From: Candidatus Rifleibacteriota bacterium
GTDB lineage: Bacteria; Muiribacteriota; Ozemobacteria; Ozemobacterales; Ozemobacteraceae
NCBI GenBank assembly: GCA_012520995.1
Contig: JAAYNI010000013.1
Coordinates: forward strand, 55,493 to 119,492
Reading direction: 5' to 3'
DNA length: 64,000 nt
Both the position numbers and the translations under genes were made by a program. The notes beneath the pieces were generated by a model that saw nothing but the letters and a program-made list of their open reading frames with translations, was not told the origin of the DNA and searched no databases. How positions within the stretch are numbered: position 1 is the stretch's first letter; each line of letters starts with the position of its first letter. This document shows positions 9,011 through 19,779 of this stretch, piece by piece.

Positions 9011-9040
9011 AAAAAAACTCTCTTTACCGGAGAGTTTTTT
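9011..9040 (+). terminator. Bidirectional rho-independent terminator
   Basis: ACTCTC at 9017-9022 pairs with GAGAGT at 9030-9035 around a TTTACCG loop. The stem is flanked by A7 on the left and T6 on the right. It sits between the convergent HAMP gene and the broken minus-strand gene, so it can end both transcripts. Confidence 0.85.
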
Positions 9041-9057
9041 GTTTTAGAAACAGTCCG

Positions 9058-10292
9058 CTAATCTCCAGTTGTTTTATATAAATGGCTCATAGCGGGAGCA
9101 TCTTCCAGCTCTAATAGCAGTGACTGAGGGTCTCCAACTTTGGAAATATAGTTGAGAAAATGGTCAATTTCTCTTGGCAAAGTTCTTACTGCTATTTCGG
9201 GCCATTTCATTTGCTCTTGTACTGAGAGCGGCTTTTCAAGGCAGTCATTTTTCATTTGTTGCAACTTATCATAAAAGTGAAATCTCGGGTTTTGAGGCAA
9301 TAACAAAATCAGGGCTGTCAGGGCTTTTATTTCTGAAATTGTGAGAGAGCCGCCTGCAGAACAGAGAGCTATACATAGGAAGAATCTGCCATGAAGATTT
9401 CGGTGAAGAAGCTCTAACTTCGTGAAATCATCTTCGGTTTTGGGAACACGGTATATCTTGTAGAGAACAAGAAAAATTTGAACGTAGTATCTGATGGCTG
9501 CGCCTATAGGGATTTTCTGTTCAAGACTTTGTTTGAATGCCAGGCGTGAGTGTTTTTCCGGAGGAAGGCAGTACTGTTCAAAAAAAACTTATTTTGGCGG
9601 CGGCCTTGTTATCGTCTAGGTGCAGAAAAGAAGAGTTCAGATCGTAGTAGACTTGATTTCTTATATTCAGATTTGTGTTTCTGGATGAAGGAACTGATAT
9701 GAATATACATCCTTATTTGAATAATTAAGAATATAATATTGTCTTTTTTTCTCAGAGATTTCAGAGTTTTCAGGAATAGTTTCAAGATCGGCCAATAAAA
9801 ACAAAGATTCTAACGGAGTTTCTTTAGGAGCCTGAGAGCTTTCTAAGATGCCGTATGGAACAAAAAGGGATATGTGAAAAAGCTTCTCATTGTTGTCTCC
9901 CAAGTTTTCTTTGGTTATTATGGTTTTACCGCCTATAAGAGTTTTGCTTTCATCATATGGATACACAAAGTCTTGATGCTTGGCTTTAATTGCTATTCCG
10001 TCAGGGTCTATAAAGGTGATGCCTCCAAAAACTTTAAGCTTGTCTGGAGATTTTGTATCGAACCTATAGGAACATTCAAGTATGATTCTTAAGCCAGCCA
10101 ATGAGCTTGCAAATACGTCTTCTGCAACATGACATCCTAGAAAGGTCAGGTTCGGTGAACCTGGAAGAGGTTTGGAAAGGGCCCTGCCCATAAAAGGCAA
10201 TCATAATTTAGGTCGGGAACTGTTTCGCTAAAGGAATGAGCATGGTTTGATAAATTAATAAGATCGCCCAAGAGTGTTTTAGTTTGGTTCAT
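9058..10292 (-). pseudogene. Broken gene of unknown function (three single-base frameshifts)
   Basis: Read as one gene, it begins at the ATG at 10292, behind AGAGAGG, with MNQTKTLLGDLINL. It continues through three frames to the stop at 9058, giving about 412 residues. The piece 10292 to about 10180 shifts near CCAAACC. The 9667-10200 piece ends prematurely at HPETQI. A middle piece with NLNIRNQVYYDLNSS shifts back at a T8 run (minus strand, near 9586). The final piece from QYCLPPEKHSRL to the end is open, but has no start codon before 9306. Each break is repaired by one base in a homopolymer. No family is recognised. It may be a decaying gene or sequencing error. Confidence 0.7.
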
Positions 10293-10331
10293 GACATCCT
10301 CTCTGTAACAAACAGTGCTTATTGTTCATGG

Positions 10332-10522
10332 AGTGTGAACAGCGAAATTATTTAGAACTCAATTAGTGAAAGTAATAAATGCTTTGAGATGCTAATAAGT
10401 TTTAGAAGCATTTATTTTTACACTTTACACTACACATTTATATTGTTAAAGCTCGTCACTCGCCGCCGCTGGCACAGTTGGTCTTTCTGTCTGCCGTCTA
10501 GCAGTGCTGTCCACTGGCCGCT
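10332..10522. repeat. Palindromic intergenic repeat copy
   Basis: The left half carries the conserved core AAATTATTTAGAACTCAAT and then GCTTTGAGATGCTAATAA near 10351-10400. The right half carries the CT-rich blocks GCTCGTCACTCGCCGCC near 10450-10466 and CTGTCCACTGGCC near 10507-10519. It abuts the stop of rapZ at 10526. Compare the copies at 58432-58579 and 59399-59640. Confidence 0.65.
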
Positions 10523-10525
10523 AAA

Positions 10526-11389
10526 TCATCGTCTGTCTATCTCCACGTCTCTGTGGATTATAGATGTTACTATTTGAGAATTTTCTATATTTCTGAACAA
10601 AAACTCTGTGAAAGCTACAGATCTATGCCTGCCTCCAGTACAGCCTATTCCTATTTGAAGTCTGACTTTTGGTTCGTTAACGTAAAGCGGGATAAGATAA
10701 TCAACAAAATCTTTCAGTCTTTTTGAAAAATCTTGAGCTTCTTTGAAGGAGAAAACGTAGTCAAAAACCGGTTTGTCTACTCCTGTCAGCTTCTTAAGTT
10801 CAGGGACATAAAATGGGTTGGGAAGGAATCGGACGTCAAAAACCAAGTCGCAATCTATAGGTATGCCGTATTTAAATCCGAAGCTTACAAAGACAACGGA
10901 CATGCTCTTTTCTCCAGTAGCATGCAGAGCAAAGTCTCTGAGCTTGTCTTTGAGTTGCTGGCTCGTAAAGGTGGATGTGTCTACTATGAAGTCAGCATTT
11001 CGTCTTATATCTTCTAGGAGCTTTCTTTCACGGGCTATATCGTCAGCAACTCTTCCGCCTTGATTCAGAGGATGTCTTCGCCTTGTTTCTGAAAACCGTT
11101 GGATGAGAGTTTCGTCCTTTGAGTCCAAGAAGAGAACCTTGACCTCTACTCCTGCTTTTCTGACTGTTTCCACAGCATCGGAAAGGTCATCTAAGAGTTT
11201 TCCGCCGCGAGCGTCGATTGTTACCGCCAGTTTATTGAAACTTCCGTTGCTTTCAGAACAAATTTGTACGAAATTATTCAAAAGAGAAGGCGGCAAGTTG
11301 TCTAAGCAGTAGTAGCCCGCATCTTCGAAAATTTTAGAAACTGTTGTTTTGCCTGCTCCGGACATTCCGGTAATTATTATCAAACGCAC
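10526..11389 (-). CDS. rapZ: RapZ/YvcJ-family nucleotide-binding protein
   Basis: This family binds nucleotides. In E. coli, RapZ is an RNA-binding adaptor that controls glmS mRNA through GlmZ sRNA; in other phyla the role is less clear. The P-loop GMSGAGKT is at residues 8-15, followed by a Walker B-like region. The highly conserved C-terminal GCTGGRHRSV is near residue 248. At 287 residues the length is typical. Translation begins at GTG; AAAGGAG lies about 14 bases upstream, which is a long spacing. It is the last gene of a long minus-strand operon, and its stop lies against a repeat element. Confidence 0.93.
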   Translation of the reverse strand: MRLIIITGMSGAGKTTVSKIFEDAGYYCLDNLPPSLLNNFVQICSESNGSFNKLAVTIDARGGKLLDDLSDAVETVRKAGVEVKVLFLDSKDETLIQRFSETRRRHPLNQGGRVADDIARERKLLEDIRRNADFIVDTSTFTSQQLKDKLRDFALHATGEKSMSVVFVSFGFKYGIPIDCDLVFDVRFLPNPFYVPELKKLTGVDKPVFDYVFSFKEAQDFSKRLKDFVDYLIPLYVNEPKVRLQIGIGCTGGRHRSVAFTEFLFRNIENSQIVTSIIHRDVEIDRR

Positions 11390-11408
11390 TTTATTAGCAG
11401 ATTCTCCT

Positions 11409-11862
11409 TTAGGCTATTATATCCAGAACCAAGCCTCTGATCTCATCAAGCTTTGCAAGCATAGTCATAGCTTCATCGTCTTTCAAGGTTTCTTCGGTCA
11501 GAGCTTCAGCTTTGCCAGAGGCTAAATCGACAAGCTGATAAAGCTTTTGTTCTGTTCCATAGTTTATAGAAAATTCCTCTTTTAATGAGAGAAAAGTGTC
11601 AGATACTTTTTTTAAAAATTGTTTTATGCTGTCTTTATAGGCTTTCAGAGAGTAAGCGTCAGGTTTTTTTATAAGTTTCTCTGAGCAGGTTTTAACTTGG
11701 GTAAGTATGGCTGTCAGAGCTTCATTGGTGTTTTGTTTGAGACCGTTTTTAAATGTTGAATCAAAGGTTTTTTGGGCTTCAGCGGCAGATATCTTTGATG
11801 CTGTTTGGGAAGAAGGGTTTTGAAGTGGAACTGTGTCGGCTGCGGCTATTTTAATGGCCATT

Positions 11863-11870
<8 letters not shown>
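11409..11870 (-). CDS. yaaR: YaaR-family (DUF327) protein
   Basis: The 153-residue, mostly helical protein ends in the EIRGLVLDII motif, preceded by a KAYKDSIKQFLKKV segment; both fit the DUF327/YaaR family as I know it. In Bacillus, yaaR sits just downstream of tmk, as it nearly does here. The role is unknown, though a link to signalling or motility has been suggested for relatives. It starts at GTG 11870, overlapping the end of the GGDEF gene, with an ATG at 11861 as alternative. It is translationally coupled. Confidence 0.75.
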
Positions 11871-13761
<1,891 letters not shown>

Positions 13762-13805
13762 GTTATTTAGAGTCAGTTCGTTTTCTGATAGTTACTTTTT
13801 ACAAC

Positions 13806-14447
13806 TTATGGCAGCTTACCATATTTTTCATTTATAGCCTTCAATATTTCTTCAAAAATATCGTCAGGTGTTTTATTGTCGGCAATTATTTTTATAAATC
13901 TTTCCGGGTAAATCTTTGCAAGCTTTTCATAAGCCTCGCTTACCATCAAGTGAAAATCCTGTGATTCAGATTCTATACGGTCCGGATTTTTTTGAGCTCT
14001 TTCTTTGACGCGGTTAAGCCCCGTTTCAGGAGAAATAGACAATAAAATCGTTGATGAGGGCAAATAGTCTTGCAAGAATTCATCATGAAGTTTTTTTACC
14101 CGTTCCATGCCAATTTTTCTGGCATAGCCTTGATAAGCCATGCTTGAATCGAAATATCTGTCGCACAAAACTACTTTGCCTTTGTCCAGAGCCGGTTTGA
14201 TAACTTTTTTGAAGTGCTCGTTTCTTTGAGCTGCCATCAAGAACAGCTCGGTTTCAGGCTCAAGATCGCCTGAACTTTTATCTATAAGTATCGATCTTAT
14301 ACGGTCGCCTGCAAAAGTGCCGCCAGGTTCTCTTGTAATGAGCACATCGGCGCCTTTGCTTTTAAGATATTCGCAAAGTTTATTGATTTGTGTGGACTTG
14401 CCGCTGCCTTCAGGGCCTTCGAAGGTTATAAATAAATTGCGAGTCAT
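13806..14447 (-). CDS. tmk: Thymidylate kinase
   Basis: This enzyme phosphorylates dTMP to dTDP in dTTP synthesis. The P-loop FEGPEGSGKSTQ is at residues 9-20, DR(YF)DSSMAYQG near residue 97, and the TREPGG motif near 38. Length 213 is normal. Its ATG overlaps the TGA stop of the STAS gene as ATGA, so the two are coupled. Confidence 0.96.
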   Translation of the reverse strand: MTRNLFITFEGPEGSGKSTQINKLCEYLKSKGADVLITREPGGTFAGDRIRSILIDKSSGDLEPETELFLMAAQRNEHFKKVIKPALDKGKVVLCDRYFDSSMAYQGYARKIGMERVKKLHDEFLQDYLPSSTILLSISPETGLNRVKERAQKNPDRIESESQDFHLMVSEAYEKLAKIYPERFIKIIADNKTPDDIFEEILKAINEKYGKLP

Positions 14448-14755
14448 TTTATTCCGAAAAAAGCGTCAAGTTTCGTGAGTTTGAAGACGTTTAGGACAGC
14501 GTCTTGAATGTTTATGATCTTCATCTCTCCGGCATTTTTGGCAACTTCTTTTTTCAAATACACTAATGTACCCAGGCCTGAGCTATCAAGATATGTGACA
14601 TCTTTTAAGTCCAAGATATAAGTCCAAGAACCTTGGGGTTCAAGTGATTTTTGAACTTGGGATTTGATAGAGTTGACGTGATGAACGTCCATTTCGCCTT
14701 CCAAAGCGAAAGTTTTAGTTTTTGCTGCGTCGTTCCGGGTTAAGTTTATTTTCAT
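14444..14755 (-). CDS. STAS-domain anti-sigma factor antagonist
   Basis: The 103-residue protein is a stand-alone STAS domain of the SpoIIAA/RsbV type. The conserved phosphorylation motif is YLDSSGLGTL, with the predicted target Ser58. The unphosphorylated form would bind a kinase/anti-sigma partner and release its client. The partner is almost certainly the HATPase protein encoded immediately upstream, whose coding end overlaps this gene by 41 bases. No sigma factor or PP2C phosphatase is visible in the window. Confidence 0.92.
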   Translation of the reverse strand: MKINLTRNDAAKTKTFALEGEMDVHHVNSIKSQVQKSLEPQGSWTYILDLKDVTYLDSSGLGTLVYLKKEVAKNAGEMKIINIQDAVLNVFKLTKLDAFFGIK

Positions 14756-15245
14756 GACTCAGATCCCCCTCCGTGTGTTGTTCGGGCGTGTCCGCAGAAA
14801 GATTCTTTACCATTTGCAGTCTCACGACACCAGTGTTTTTGTCAGTAAGATATCTGACATGATCCATAATGTTTTTAATTATGAAGACGCCGAATCCGCC
14901 CTCCCTGATTTCTGTAAGATCTCTGACTGGAATAGTAGAGGGATCAAACTCAGGATCCTTGTATTCGACTTCAATTATCAAGTATTCAGGTGATGTTTTC
15001 AAATCTAAAATAAAATATTTTTCAGGATCAAATTTGTAGGCATGCTTGACTACATTAGTGCAAGCTTCTGTAGTAGCCAGCTTTATGTCATTGATCACTG
15101 AAGGCTCCAGAGTTAGGTGCCGCATGCCTGCATAAAGGATTTTTCTGATTAGGACTAGGGAACCGGAGCCACCCTTTATGTGAACCCTAGTCTGAGTCGC
15201 ACTTTCAGGCATCGACTCCAGTATTTGTTCAATTATTTCTTTCAA
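14715..15245 (-). CDS. RsbW/SpoIIAB-like serine kinase (HATPase)
   Basis: The 176-residue protein is a GHKL ATPase of the anti-sigma kinase class. The N box ATTEACTNVVKHAY is at residues 57-70, and the glycine-rich lid GGFGVFIIKNIMDHV at about 116-130. About 25 residues, charged and disordered, extend past the domain and run over the start of the STAS gene. Translation starts at TTG, with AGGCGG upstream. Together with the STAS gene it forms a partner-switching module whose controlled target is unknown. Confidence 0.9.
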   Translation of the reverse strand: MKEIIEQILESMPESATQTRVHIKGGSGSLVLIRKILYAGMRHLTLEPSVINDIKLATTEACTNVVKHAYKFDPEKYFILDLKTSPEYLIIEVEYKDPEFDPSTIPVRDLTEIREGGFGVFIIKNIMDHVRYLTDKNTGVVRLQMVKNLSADTPEQHTEGDLSHENKLNPERRSKN

Positions 15246-15264
15246 TGTGAAAATATCCGCCTTT

Positions 15265-18006
15265 TTAATTAGCCAGTCTGTTTGACAACTCAGGCTCTAA
15301 TAGTAGCACGTTATACATTACTGAGTCTACTATTAGAGTTTGCCCGCGAGCTCTGGCGGTTTTTGCCAGGAGTATTCCCGCGTCTGTCAGGTTGCGATCA
15401 AGAAACCAAGCTTGTTTTAAGTATTTGAGAGCTTTTTCGTCATTCATCGGGTCGCCAAAGGCCAAGAGAGCTTGAGCCAATACAAGCTTTGCAAGAGCTG
15501 AGTCGGGTGCGTCGGCGGATGCTGAAAGAGCGGCTTTAACGGCTCGTTTGATAACAGATTCTCTTTGAGCGTCTTGTACATGTCTGAATTGGCATTCGCT
15601 CATGGCGGCTGTGACCCATATGTTTGTGTCTTTGTGCAGAGCCGCTCTTTGCCAAGTCAAAAGCGCTCTTTTGATGGAGTTTTCAGGATTGGCGTCTTCG
15701 CTTGCAAGAAGTTCTTGAGCTATGGCGGTTTCATAAACTGTCCATATAGAGACTTCCGGACGCTGCAGCTCTTTAAGGTTTTGAGTGAGCATTTCCTTCA
15801 ATTCAGGCAACCCTGCGGTTTTCTCTTTAGCTGAAAGTTCTATAAATTTCTTCCTGTAAAGACCATTTTCAGGATACTTGTTACGCAGATTGGCATATAT
15901 GCGCCTTCCTTCTTTGAAGTTTCCGAAGTTTTCGCAAAGTTTAGCCAGCCTGTAGATATTCTCTTCATTAGGAGAGTTTTTGGCTAGTTCATACGCAATT
16001 GCAGCAGCTTTTTCTACATTTCCAGTAGCTCTTTCGCATAAAATCAGACCCTTTTTGGCTTCTTTGTTATCTTTGTCGTTTTGCAAAGCATAACCGAAGT
16101 ATTTGCGGGCATCTGATATGCCTTTGTCTTGAAATCTTGTCCTTATAGAGAAAAGATAAGCTGCATATCCTTTGAGCAGGTCGGCGTCGGCAGTATCAGA
16201 AGGCAAAGCTTTTGCAAAAGATTCTATCTCTTTTATTACTGTAGTGAGCATGTCAGGTTCTATAAGAGAAGAGACAAGCTGAGTTCTTCTAAGTCTCAGC
16301 AGATTTTTTTGAGCCTCATAATCTTCCGGAAAATCGGCTGTATAAGAGCTTAAAAGCTCCGCGGCCATTCTTGTTTTGTTTTCTGCTTCGTAAACAGCGG
16401 CAAGATTTTTGCAGAGCCAAGGATCTTGGGGTTTTTTGGCTCTCAGTTTTGTCAGAATGTTTCCGGCTTCGCCTATTTCAGCTGTTGTTATATAGACTTC
16501 CGCAAGCTTTCTGAGAATTGTTTCGTCGCCAGGCAAAACATCTAAAGCTTCTTGGTATTTTGCCGCGGCTGTTAAAAAAAGCTTGTTTTCTAAAGCCTCG
16601 TCTCCTTTTTGCGCAATTTTTCTTGCTTGGCTCTTGGTTTTTTGTTCAGCTATAAGGTCAGGAGCTTTATAGGCTCTTATGCAGGCAGGATCAGTTTCTG
16701 CGGCTTGTTCAAAAGCTTCCTGGGCTTTGTCGAATTGTTCCAGTTTTATGAGAGTCTCACCGTAATCACACCAGTCTTCGGCAGTCGGGTTTAAAAGTTC
16801 AAAGTATTTAGAGTATGTGTCAGCCTGAAGCTGATAGTTAGCGCTTTCTCCGGCACTTTCTATCAGGTCTTTGTAGGTGTCACGGGATTCAGGCTCTATT
16901 TTAAGCAAGTCTTTAAACACCTTTGCGGCTTCAACATGTTTACCTTGAGCTGTAAGGGTTTTGCCCAAGAGTTTTCGTATTTTCAGGTGATATGGGCTGA
17001 GAATCTCTGCTTCTTTAAGATATGCTGTAGCGGCGGATAATTTTTTGTGTTTCAAGTAGAATTCGGCTATTGCCAAGAGATGTTCTCCGGTTTTGTCGGA
17101 TTTTTGCAAAATTTTAGCAAAAGTATCTTTCCCTGCTTCTTCTAAGCCGCTTTCATATTGAAGTTTTCCCATCTCGGTCAGAAGGCTTATATCTTCTTCT
17201 ATAGCTATTCCAGCTTCAAATTCTTTGAGAGCGGCTTCTTTGTTGCCTGTTCCGTAATAAGCCTTGCCCAATCCAAGATGAAGTTCCCAATCGCCCGGCC
17301 AATTTTCTAAGGCTTCTGAGTAGTTTTTTACAGCTCCGTCAAAAAATCTCCTGGCAAGCATGGTTTCACCCATAAGCTTATACATTTTCAGACCTGGCCC
17401 TGCCATTTCTCTGTATACATTCAGAAACTTCTGGGCTTCCGATGGATTTCCGAGGCTCAGGTGAATCTGGGCTATTTTTATAATAGCCTCAGGTGTTTGA
17501 GCGGGGGAATCTGTAAGTTTTTGCAGCCAAAAGAGGGCTCGTTGTTTTCTTCCTGTGTCATAAAGCAGTGTGGAAAGCAAAAGCAATGATGAGGGATCTA
17601 TTGCCGGAGATTCCAAGGTGAGAGCTTTTTCCAAAGCTTCTATGGCTTCCTCTTTGCGCTCAAGAGCGGTTAAGATTTTTGCGCCGCATTTTAGGAGTTT
17701 TGGAGAATCCGGAGCAAGAGCCCGTCCTGCTCTGAAGGTAGAGAAGGCCTTGTTTAATCGGCCTGTTGCCATTTGAGCTTCAGCCAAATTAATATAAGCC
17801 TGTGAATCAGAAGGATTCTTTTTTAGAGCTTCTTCAAGAATAGGCAGAGTTTGAGTTTTAGCAGGAGTCTTTTCCTTTTTTTGCTGCGCTTCGGCAGTTT
17901 GAAGAGCCGTGTTTATAACAGGCTTTGGGGAAGATTCCAGGGAACTGCCGCATTTTCCGCAGAAAACACCGCTGCTTACAGTTTTGCATTTATTGCAAAA
18001 AGCCAC
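15265..18006 (-). CDS. Zinc-ribbon TPR-repeat protein
   Basis: The 913-residue protein opens with a zinc ribbon (CNKCKTVSSGVFCGKCG). After a short linker it is made almost wholly of tetratricopeptide repeats, for example NPSDSQAYINLAEAQMATGR. There is no signal peptide or membrane segment, so it is a cytosolic scaffold. It starts at GTG, with GGAGGAG supplied by the last codons of argS. No enzymatic domain is seen. It may organise the downstream kinase/STAS switch, but that is inference from position only. Confidence 0.85.
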   Translation of the reverse strand: MAFCNKCKTVSSGVFCGKCGSSLESSPKPVINTALQTAEAQQKKEKTPAKTQTLPILEEALKKNPSDSQAYINLAEAQMATGRLNKAFSTFRAGRALAPDSPKLLKCGAKILTALERKEEAIEALEKALTLESPAIDPSSLLLLSTLLYDTGRKQRALFWLQKLTDSPAQTPEAIIKIAQIHLSLGNPSEAQKFLNVYREMAGPGLKMYKLMGETMLARRFFDGAVKNYSEALENWPGDWELHLGLGKAYYGTGNKEAALKEFEAGIAIEEDISLLTEMGKLQYESGLEEAGKDTFAKILQKSDKTGEHLLAIAEFYLKHKKLSAATAYLKEAEILSPYHLKIRKLLGKTLTAQGKHVEAAKVFKDLLKIEPESRDTYKDLIESAGESANYQLQADTYSKYFELLNPTAEDWCDYGETLIKLEQFDKAQEAFEQAAETDPACIRAYKAPDLIAEQKTKSQARKIAQKGDEALENKLFLTAAAKYQEALDVLPGDETILRKLAEVYITTAEIGEAGNILTKLRAKKPQDPWLCKNLAAVYEAENKTRMAAELLSSYTADFPEDYEAQKNLLRLRRTQLVSSLIEPDMLTTVIKEIESFAKALPSDTADADLLKGYAAYLFSIRTRFQDKGISDARKYFGYALQNDKDNKEAKKGLILCERATGNVEKAAAIAYELAKNSPNEENIYRLAKLCENFGNFKEGRRIYANLRNKYPENGLYRKKFIELSAKEKTAGLPELKEMLTQNLKELQRPEVSIWTVYETAIAQELLASEDANPENSIKRALLTWQRAALHKDTNIWVTAAMSECQFRHVQDAQRESVIKRAVKAALSASADAPDSALAKLVLAQALLAFGDPMNDEKALKYLKQAWFLDRNLTDAGILLAKTARARGQTLIVDSVMYNVLLLEPELSNRLAN

Positions 18007-18009
18007 TTT

Positions 18010-19764
18010 TTACATCTCCTCCGGGGCTTCTATTCCTAAAAGACCCAATCCTTTTTTTATGATTCGCTGAATTGCACGGCTAAGAGCAAGTCTGGAGTGT
18101 TTTTGGTTCTCATTTTCGCAATCCAGTATTCGGCAGTTGGTGTAGAAACTGGAAAAAAGAGTCGAGAGGTCATAGAGGTAAGCGCATAGAGTATGCGGTT
18201 TTAGATCTTCTGAAACAGTTTTTACCGTGAGAGGAAATTCCATAGCTTTCAAAATAAGTTCTTTTTCTTCTGGAGCTGAGATTATTACTTTGGCATCAGA
18301 GGGGATAAAATCAGTTTTCCTGAAAATAGAGCATATTCTGGCATGGGCATATTGCAGATATGGAGCCGTGTTCCCTGACAAAGCTAACATGCGCTCAAAG
18401 GAAAAAACATAATCGTTGTTTCTGTTTTGAGCCATGTCTGCGTATTTTACAGCCCCTATGCCTGTCATCTTGGCTACCTGTTGCTTGTATTCTTCTGGAA
18501 GCGTATTGTTTTTATCGTCTACAACCTGATAGGCTGCTTTTATAGCTTCATCCAGAAGTTCGGCCAGCTTCACGTTCTCTCCGTCTCTTGTTTTTAGAGG
18601 CTTGTTATCTTCTCCGAGTATGCTGCCGAATGTTACATGCTCAAGCATGACTTTTTCCGGCACAAGACCGGCTTTTCTGGCTACGGCAAAGACTTGCTTG
18701 AAATGGAGAGCTTGTCTTGCATCAGTGACGTAGATAATACGGTCGGCTTTCAATGTATTGGTTCTGTAATGCAGAGCGGTCAGATCAAAGGTGGCGTAAT
18801 TGTAACCGCCATCAGATTTTTGAATTATAACTGGCAGCGGAGTGCCGTCTTTTGCTTTGAATTCATCCAAAAAAACGCATTTGGCGCCGTCTGAGATTTC
18901 TATAAGACCTTTTTGTTGTATTTTCTCGACAATTTCAGGCAACATGTCAGCATAAAAACTTTCGCCTCTTTCGTTTTCCGGCTCAAGTCTCACGCCAAGA
19001 AGCTTGTATATTTTATATACATCTCTCATGGAAACTTTTTTGATAATTTGCCAATAATCAATAAGTTTTTGTTCTTGGTTTTGCAGTCTTATGAGATAAT
19101 CATGACAAGCAGCTGCTTCTACGGGGTCGCTTTTGCATTCTGCTGTGGCTTCTTTGTAAAAAGCTTCAAGCATGGGAGTATCAAGAACATCTTCGGGGTT
19201 TTGGTTTTCAGCTATGGCTTTATCTATAGCAGACTCTGCTTTTCTTATTACCATTGCCATTGGCACTCCCCAGTCTCCGAGGTGGTTTTGAGCTATCACC
19301 TTGTCTCCCAAACTTTCAATTATTCTGGCTATGACATCGCCAATAATTGTAGAGCGCAAATGACCTACGTGCATCTGTTTGGCTATGTTGACGCTTGAAT
19401 AGTCTACAATGACTCTTTTGGGTGTTTCGGACTTGGAAGCTTCAAGAAGAGAGGGGGAGGAAACAAAAGAATCGAACTGATCCTCCAAAAAGCTGTTTGC
19501 CAATCTCATGTTGATAAAGCCGGGTTTGACGGCCTCAACGCTTTCGAAGGTTTTTTTATCTTCCGCCAAAATTTCAGCTATTGTTTCGGCTATAAGCAGA
19601 GGCGGTTTTTTCAAAACTTTGCCAAGAGGCATAGCCAAATTAAGAGTGTAATCGCCTTTAGAAGGGTCTGGAGGTCTTGTTGGATTTATTTCCGGCGAGA
19701 TGCCTTTTTCTTTAAAAAAGTTTTCCAGATTTTTTGAAATTCTGTCGGCTATTTGTTGTTTCAT
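18010..19764 (-). CDS. argS: Arginyl-tRNA synthetase
   Basis: This class I synthetase charges tRNA-Arg. The HIGH-box variant HVGH is at residues 132-135 within VNIAKQMHVGHLRST. The KMSKS-equivalent segment is LKTRDGENVKL. The N-terminal Arg-tRNA synthetase additional domain and the C-terminal DALR anticodon-binding domain (ending ALSRAIQRIIKKGLGLLGI) are both present. Length 584 is normal. AGGA precedes the ATG. It lies 15 bases after the permease gene and four bases before the TPR gene. Confidence 0.97.
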   Translation of the reverse strand: MKQQIADRISKNLENFFKEKGISPEINPTRPPDPSKGDYTLNLAMPLGKVLKKPPLLIAETIAEILAEDKKTFESVEAVKPGFINMRLANSFLEDQFDSFVSSPSLLEASKSETPKRVIVDYSSVNIAKQMHVGHLRSTIIGDVIARIIESLGDKVIAQNHLGDWGVPMAMVIRKAESAIDKAIAENQNPEDVLDTPMLEAFYKEATAECKSDPVEAAACHDYLIRLQNQEQKLIDYWQIIKKVSMRDVYKIYKLLGVRLEPENERGESFYADMLPEIVEKIQQKGLIEISDGAKCVFLDEFKAKDGTPLPVIIQKSDGGYNYATFDLTALHYRTNTLKADRIIYVTDARQALHFKQVFAVARKAGLVPEKVMLEHVTFGSILGEDNKPLKTRDGENVKLAELLDEAIKAAYQVVDDKNNTLPEEYKQQVAKMTGIGAVKYADMAQNRNNDYVFSFERMLALSGNTAPYLQYAHARICSIFRKTDFIPSDAKVIISAPEEKELILKAMEFPLTVKTVSEDLKPHTLCAYLYDLSTLFSSFYTNCRILDCENENQKHSRLALSRAIQRIIKKGLGLLGIEAPEEM

Positions 19765-19779
19765 TTTTATTTCCTGTCG

